In this document: one piece after another, positions 15,001 through 24,000 of the stretch
Layout: each line of letters starts with the position of its first letter
Numbering within the stretch: position 1 is the first letter of the stretch
From: Agarivorans albus
Lineage (GTDB): Bacteria > Pseudomonadota > Gammaproteobacteria > Enterobacterales > Celerinatantimonadaceae
DNA length: 64,000 nucleotides
Direction: 5' to 3'
NCBI RefSeq assembly: GCF_019670105.1
Contig: NZ_AP023032.1
Location: 2,660,972 to 2,724,971, forward strand
Translations under genes and position numbers: made by a program
The notes under the pieces: generated by a model
Told to the model about the DNA's origin: nothing
What the model saw: the letters and a program-made list of their open reading frames with translations, nothing else
Database searches by the model: none

Positions 15001-18000
15001 TAAATTGTTATGGTGTGGCCCATCAACAAAAGGAATCGGCACGCCCAATACATATACTAAGCCCAACTCACTATCCGACTCCAAGCCAATAATTCTGCCA
15101 GGCGGCAACTTCGTTACGTCCGGTGCTATTAGTGGAGGCAAGCCTTTAGCAGCTCTATCAATATCTTTCAGTATCTGGCTTATACTTGCACGCTCTCGAG
15201 TTTGCAGTGTGCGATTTACCGACAATCCGCCAAAAAATAGAGCCTTAGACTTATGAGCGACTTGATTGGTAATGGAATCAACCAACACTAGGTCGACATA
15301 AGACCTTGTTGGTAAGTCAATATTAGGTACCACCCACTCTAGGCGCTCACCACTATGTAAAATAAGAGAGTCATTGTTTACAAGCGATTGATATAGCAGC
15401 TCTGAACTACCATGTTGATAAACCTTTAAACCTAATGACTCATTAAAACCATAACCAGTCAACGTTACCCGTTCGCCTGCGCCAACTTGTTTAACATTTA
15501 CAACGCCGGGAGTAACAGCATTAATCTGCAATACGTCCAAATACGTAAACCCACCGATAATCGAAGCGGATAAACCTGCAGAATTAGAGACATTAACGGC
15601 AGCAGGGCCCGCATAATTAGGTGGAGTCACTATATGTAAACGGCTCACTCCATCAGTAGAGTCAATTGAAGATATTTGAGCGGTTTGATGACCAAAAGTA
15701 ACCCGAGGCTCCTTACCAAGATGAGTAACCTCAATAATCACATCTTCGCCACCTTTCACTGTACCCGATGATGGCTTAATCGATTTAACAATAGGGAACG
15801 GCAAATCACCAGCAACTGAAGTGTTAAATTCCCAAACGTAATCATTAGCAAGAGCGTAGCCTGTGAGAGGACTTAAACCAGATTTAACAACTACCGTGTA
15901 AGTAACTCCAGCTTGTAGTTCTTGGTGTGGAGTCACTTGTAATGCTGTGTGACTATCCACAGCCCTATCTACAAATGAGACAGAAAACTGCTCACTAATA
16001 TCTTCACCCAGTTGATAATTACCTTGGCTATCTATCAGTACAGAACCTTCAAAAACCTGCACAAAATCAACAACATTTTGGTCTAGTCCTAAAGGCGCAG
16101 AAAAATCGATAATAAATGAAGGGATCGCGGTGCTAACGTGTTGCTCATTTCGCCCTGGTAGCGTGCCCACAACAGTTAGTTCTGCTAATTCAACTCTTGC
16201 AATACCTTGTTTACCACTAGCAACTTGAATCGCTCCGCCCGCTAAAGTTAAGTCTCTCGCAACATAACCTAATTCTGCCGCTTTATGATTTAACAACGCG
16301 GGAATAGAAGCATCTACACCAGCTTGGTTCAAACTGTCTAAATCAAATACCTGCAACACCGTTTGGCTAGGTTTGTCTTCTTGGTTAAGATACTGGGTAG
16401 TTAAGTAAGCTTGGTTGCCCACTACAGCTATATCGTAACTACCGCTAGCCCGGAAATCTTGTCGTTCAGCTTTTATAGACACTGATTGGACAAACTTAGG
16501 ATTGTGAGGGTCTCTAACATTAATCACTGAGAACTGAGACACTTGACCATCGCCAGCCATTTCAGCTACAAATACACGGTCACCAACAACTTCAATGCGA
16601 TTCGCAACACCCAAGGTATCGATTGATGCAACAATCGGCATGGCAGGATCAGCAACATCGGCAATAACCACGCCTTGGTGAGATGCAGCAATAAAGGCGT
16701 AATCACCAGAAATTTTGACATCACGAGCAAAACCATCTGGTTTAATAAAACCAACTCGCCTAGGCGCACTCAACTGCTTAAGGTCAATAACTTGAACTCC
16801 GCCATAGCCGTTAGCAACAAAAGCTAAACCATCTTTTCTATCAAGACCAAATACCTGAGAGTATGGCAAGGTATAACGCCCTTCTAATAAGTACGGCAGG
16901 CCAAACTGCCCGTCGCCATTACGTATAGAAAAGACCAATAGTTCTCCATCTTGGCCACCATAGTACTTGGCGCCAGTCTCGGGGTTAAGATCAATTTCTT
17001 CTTGTAGGCTCGAAGTAAAGGAAGACCCAGGTTGACTCTTTTTACTGATAGCAATTCCGTGTTTTGATGCTAAAACAAAATTTGCATCTGTATGAATCTC
17101 ACTAATAATGCCTTCAAAATATTCAGATGCCCCATTTAGCAACTGTGAATAAACAAAACGTTCACCAAGCTCATTATCTTCGGCGACAAACTCCGTTAAA
17201 AACAGGCCTGAGCATGCGCCACAGGGATCATTTGCTAGTTCATTCGCTACAAATGAAATGCCTTGTTCAACAACTAAAGGATCTACGGTGCTCCAACTTC
17301 CTACCACTGCACCTCGACGTTCATTAGAACTAAACTGCTGAATCGCATTGTAGTAAACACTTTTGGCTGCGTCTTCGGTACCTGGGCTCGGCATGAAATA
17401 AGTCTGATTAGTCAAACCTAAACCCACTTCATGAGTGGTCTCAGCAACGGTTTCATGGTTTGGAGTGACCACCTTGGCAACAATCCTCACCCTTTCATTA
17501 CGATTACGCTGTCTAGCTAATACCTTGCCGTCAGCTAACTGGGTCCAATAAATATAACGATGTGAGTTTGGCTCACTAAGCTCTATATCGGGGCGCACAC
17601 CATGATCAATGCGATATAGCTGAGTATTCTTACTCGCCAACTCAACCCAACGTCCGTCTGCAGTTTGGTGCTCTCGAATAAGTGTTGCTAACACACTGCG
17701 ATTCTCAGCAACGCCAATATCCGTAACAGCCACAGCGATAGTTAAAGTCTCAGCTTGAGTTAATATATCGTTATCAACTGGGTTTAGTACTTCCAAAAGC
17801 GGTTTAACTGTATCTTCTAAAATACCAACGTGTACCACTTGAGAACGACCGGGTTGGTTCAATCTATCGTATGCTACCGCTTGCAATGCAAAGCCTTGAG
17901 CACCCTCTGGTGGCAGTATCTCTAATTGATACTGGCCAAATTGCCCAATACCTCCAGAGCGAGTAGAGATACTTTCAAATACACTATCAACCAATGAGCC

Positions 18001-21000
18001 GTTTATGTAAAAATCGACACGGTCAATACCTTCCACGCCCAAATCATCGCCCACTTCAGCAACCACAGACATAACTTGTCCCTGAATGACTGAAGCTAAA
18101 TCGTTACTCGGCTGAATAATTGTTGCGGTGGGCGGCTGATCAACTTGAATGTTAAGTTGCGCCGCTAAAGAAGGCTCTGAACTATTCCCATCTAAATCTT
18201 CTGCTATCGCCCTAAACGCAATCTTTCTACCCGCCATTCCCTGAGGCACAGCTATATCAAATTGATAAGGAGCTAAGCCATCAGAACCAATTTTTTGGAA
18301 ATTAGCATTTGCTAGGGTGTCAAAATCTACTGCCTGATATAGACTAACCCGGTTAATTCCAGACTCTAAATCACTCGCGGTAACACTTACGACTAGATCT
18401 CTACCCTCAGTAACCGTTGCTCCATCTATCGCAATAACATGACCAAGAGAGTTTAAAAATGAAATATCATTAACAACAGGAGCTTGATTTTTAACTAGCT
18501 GAACACTGCGTGAAACAACTGTTTTATTCCCCGCGCCGTCATTAGCAGTTACCTTAACTAACAAAGGTAAACTCGTTAAAGAAGTTGATTGCTCAGCAAC
18601 ATAATCTGATAGTTTCGCTACAGCTAATTGCCCACTCCATGGAGCGGCTAATAACACTTGAGATGAGACTAACTCTGAGTTGGAATCAAACATGCCATTG
18701 AGATCGCCATCGGCTAATAACTCAACTTTAACATTTGCGACTTTAACGTTATCTTTTACCACAAAACTAAACGGTAACTGCTTCCCTTCCGCCACCGTAC
18801 CACCAACCACTGGATAATTAATACTAAGCTCCGGTGCTAGTGTGTCTTTTTCTACAATAACCTTAGTTGTGTTAGCCGTATGCACCGTACGAGGATCACT
18901 GAGAGTCCTCAATTCGGTCACACCTGCTGTTAACTGAAGATCTCGTCCCGCTTGCCCAAATGGAATGTTCAGGTAAAAGTCATAAGGGGCGGCTGTAGAG
19001 ATAAAGGTTTTATCACCAGACATTAATCCTGCTACAGTAAGAGAAACCCTATCTACAGCCACGTCATCAATGGCATTAACTTGGATGAGTAGGTTCTCAC
19101 CTTCGGTCATAATGCTATTATTTGTAGGTGAAGCTATAACCACCGTCGGCGGCATATCCTCCACCAATTGAATGGCTACCTGTTCCTTGGCGATATGTTT
19201 ATCCAAATCACCATACTTAGCACCGTAGGTATCTAGCGCTTCTATCTCAATAAAAAGTATATTGTTTTCTGGGTTTGAATGATCGAACTCAGGTAGGTTT
19301 AGGCCAAAATTGTAAGGTGGTTTTCTGTTTCTAAAGTCTAGTAATACCTCGGACCCGCGGCGAACCACAGCAACTACAGAGTCAATGCCAACATCATCAT
19401 AAGCATTGACTTGAATATCTAGAAAACTTCCAGCGACTTGATTAGTACCATCGATAGGACGCTGAATATCTACAACGGGTCGCTCATCAATTTTAATGGG
19501 TAAACTAAATTCTGTACTATTAGTGTTGCCTGAAGCATCAACAGCGTTAACTTTTACCCAATAATCAAATCGAGCAGTACTAATATCAGAAACATTGTCA
19601 AAGCGATTTACAATTTCAGACAACCTTTCTACATGCAATAGCTGTGAATATATAGGGGTATCGAAGCTACTTGTTGTACTTGGATCACTATCAACACTTG
19701 GAATAGAGCTTACTCGCCTAACTGTTTCGAAAGCGTCTTGTTTTCTATAAGCTAAGCCCTCCTCCCACAATCCGTACCCCACCTCCACAGACATACTGGA
19801 CACTTTAACGTTGTCGAAAGCTCTCCACCTAAAACTAAAATCACTATGTTCGGTAGCGGCAAAACCCAACTCAGGAGATATTACGGCAATCTCTGGATTA
19901 ATTTCGTCAACAGCAGCAATAACACTTATGCTATGTTTACCAAGAGCGTCGTCGCTATCGGTAACTGTTGCAGTTAGCTCAATCTGATCATTTCTTTGAT
20001 AAACAGTAGCCGGAACCTTCAGTAAAAACCTTTTGGTCGTTAAATTAGGGCTGTTTTTCTTAGCAAATTGTTCCGCTATAGAAACCGAGTACTTTCGTTC
20101 ATATTCATCATACATCTCTTCAATAGCTTGATTGATTTGAGCATCACTAGCATTTGCACCATTTTCAGATTCAATGGTTTGTAGTAGTTCTCCGTTGGCA
20201 AACACTTGTATTTGCGACTTACCTAATAAACGGTCATCGGTGGCAACAATTCCTACACTTATTTGCACTGTTCCATTTACGATGTATTGATCAGCAGCAG
20301 GACTAACAATTCTAATTTCAGGAGCAATATTAGCCAAAGGGTGGACAATAAAGCGGCGTTCAGAAACATGTTGAGAACCATCTATCGCTCTTAGTACGTA
20401 CTCGGTAGGTTCTGTCTGTAAAAATGCTATTTCAACATGCTTGTTCAATACACTACGTGTAGGATATGCAGGGCATGTGAATTCAAACTCCTCGAGATAC
20501 TCTTCAACTAGCGAACCATCTCTTGTTACACGGTATAAACCTAAATGATGAAGTTCAGTATCATCAGATACATCAAATTCTAAGGCAAAGTCTTCACCGG
20601 TGCGCAGCCAAAATTCCGCATACTCCAACACCGCTGGATCGATGATATTCTTTTGAAACTTGCCATCAACCTTGTATGAAGACAGTTTTTTCAATTTTAA
20701 AAGCGGTGCATTATTCTCGATAATCGGCAAATTTATTTCTTGAGAACTCAACTTTCCAGAATGATCTTCAACTATAGCGGTAAGATTTAGCGCGCTACCA
20801 GGAAGAATATCTTGAACTTTGTATTGAAACTCGAAAGATTTTGTTTGTGGCCAACTAGCAACTTTGGAATATAAACCTTTGTTGTCTAGCAACGACAAAG
20901 ACTTAATTCCTGCATTGTCACTAGCATTCAATCTAACTGATAAAAATTCTCCATCAATAACCTCAGATTCAACACTAGGTGCTTGTATGTTTACTTCTGG

Positions 21001-24000
21001 AGCTTGTTGGTCAACATTCAGATTTGTAGAGATAATAGCATTTGGTGTTACCGCCTCTCTTAAATGTGAACGCCAATCTGTTGCAAAAGCAAAGAGAGAT
21101 AAACGACGGGCAGAACTGATAAAAGGAATCAGCCATGTACGAACAACAGACTGGTTTAACTGAGTTAGCTTCTCAGCACTGTTAAACAACAACAAAGCCG
21201 TTCCATTGGCAGATGAGTTATCTTTAACAACTAATTGCAACTGAGTAGAGCCACTTGCGCTATGCGCTTGCTCACCAACAACATAAGGCCCCGATTTGCC
21301 GAGAAAATCAATGCGAATTTGTCTCACATAGAAGCTATCTTCAACGCCATCTATAATCGGCTTAATTTCAACATATGGAGTATTTTTGGGGATCCATTTG
21401 GTAAATATCAATTTGCCGTTGTCATCAATTAATTGATCAGCTTCAACAACAAATGAACTAGGTTCAACTTGACAAATGGAAGCCTCGGAGTAGCTAAGCT
21501 TGTACGACACAGTCGCATTTTCTACGATCAATCTCAGTGATGAGCTTGCTCGGAACTGTGCTGGTGATACAAGTATTTTTTGGTCTTTGAACGCAACAAA
21601 ACGTTTATCGTCTAACTCCAGCGTTGCAGGGCTCAAGGCTTGCTCTGGATAACTGGTAGTAACTGCCCAATTTGGGTCTTGATCAACTAACTCAACTTCG
21701 CTGCTAAATAAGCGAGGATCAATCATATTATCCGCGCTTAAATTACTCCAAAAACTGCTAAAGTATGAGGGTATCTCTTCATCTAGATAGTCATCATCGA
21801 TAGAAAACCGAGTACGAACCAAGTCACCATCTTGCCAATTCCTACTTGGTAATTGCTCAATCAAAGTTACCACAGGAGCTAAATCAGGTTTTATAGCAAC
21901 ATTATGAGTAACTTTCTCCACATTCCCAGAAGTATCTGTAACCTCAATTTTTAGATCAACGCTCATACCTTCATAAGGAACAACCCCCAAAGCAGATAAA
22001 TCATACACCGAACTTGCAGACAAAGTTATGCTAGCTTGATTTAGCTGGTCAGCAGCCATTAATTCAACAATTTTGTCGGCGACTAAGGTAACTTTGTAGC
22101 TGCTAATCGCTACGTTGTCTTGCAACTCTGCGCGAAAGTCTAATTCTTGCCCCTCAACAATGCTGGTCAAAGGAGTTAAGATTCTAATTGTTGGCGCTAC
22201 TTCATCATCTTTAATTACGAGGTCAATCAACCTAGAAACAATTTGATTACCACCTTGATCAAATGCTTGCACAGCAAACTTAAAGTGCTTACCGTCACCA
22301 AATTCACTAATATTTATTGGTAATCGAACTCGTGCCGTAAAGTCTGAATAGAAATGTTCAGCTATTACAGTAGAGCCAAAAGAATTGTCATTATCAACCG
22401 TGACTTGTTCTACTCTGTCTTTTCTCGCTAAACTTTCCCAACCAACACCAGTATCAACACCATCGCTATCTAATAAAACAGCGTCTATAGCTGCGATATA
22501 GCGATCATCCGCTGCTGTTCCTACAACATTAAAAGCTTGATCGGGCAGTAAGCTTAGATCGGATAGCGGTTGGATCAAGGAAATGCTTGGGTCTACAACA
22601 TCTTGGTTATAACGTAACTCTAATACCAGAGTAGAACTAGCTTCATGAACATCGATTGCCCTTATCGAAATTTGAGTGTCTTGCTCAAGCTTAGGTATAC
22701 GCGTAAATGCAGTAAAATACCCTCCCGAGGCAACAACTTCCTTGAGTTTTTCACCATAAAACTGCTCAAATATTGATTCCTTCCCATTCTGAGTAACAAT
22801 AAAATCAACTTGAGCTAATCCCAAATCATCACTTACTAAAGCAGCAATATTTAAGGCCTCACCTTCAGTGACACTAAGCCCTGAAGCTGGCTGACGTAAC
22901 GAAATCACTGGAGCTTCATTTTCTAATGTATCAAATACCCAATCAACAACGTTCTGGTTACCGAAGTTATCAACAGCCTCGACCCTCAATTCAACCGATT
23001 GCTGATCTAAAACACTCAGTGTTTGAGTCAAGGTATAATCGGGTTCACTGTTTTCTATCGTGTACTTATTAACCTCACCATTTACACTGACTGTAATACT
23101 AGCTAGTCCAGCAGAGTCTTTAACGTTAAGTGTTAGGGTATGATCCTGGTGATTTACCAATGCAACGCCTGCTTTGGGAGAGATTAAGGCTATATTTGGA
23201 CCAGTCTCATCAGCAAGCACTGACAGCTCTAATGAAGTTGTAGCTGATACCTGACCAAGTAAATCCCACGCTATTGCTTTTACTAGAATAGGTTTAGCTT
23301 TGTTGTCCAAATCAAAATCTGCCATATTAAGTTGGTCAGAAATCAATAATTCTGGGCCGGGCGTCAACCCCGATACTTGGTCAAAGCGACGTACCGCAAT
23401 GCGCTTATTATCCTGCCAGTACTCTAATTCTGCCCCTACAACAGCGCGATCGTCTTTTGCCAATACACTCAAGCTAATTAAGTCTGTAGGGCGGTAAAGC
23501 TCCTTATCACTAACCATCTCTACTATAGTAGGAGCTTGGTCTTCCAATACAGCTAACCAGGCAGTTACAACAGAGCTATTACCTGCTTTATCCCATGCCG
23601 TTATCGAAATAGGATAACTATCAAAATCATTAGCAGAACTACCGATAAACTCTGGCGCCCTTGCCATTTTCAAAGCTGAAAAAGCGGTTAACGCTCCAGG
23701 AATATCTTGAGGAGAAAAGTCGTCGCTGGCTATTTTCGTATCTAAACTTCCCGAGAGATAAAAATCGTTACCCTCTTTGTAAACTCCAGCTAATTCAAGC
23801 CTATCTACACCTACATTGTCATAACCGGTAACTTTTATAACAAACTCTGAGTTTTCAATGAGCTCAGCGTAATTCTGACCTAGCTTCAAGGTATTTATCT
23901 GTGGAGATGCTAAGTTAATAACAGGGGCTTCTTCGTCAAATCCTAAGGTAATATTAACCGCAGCGCTGTTATTTGTTTGTCCTTTAGTGTCATAGGCGAC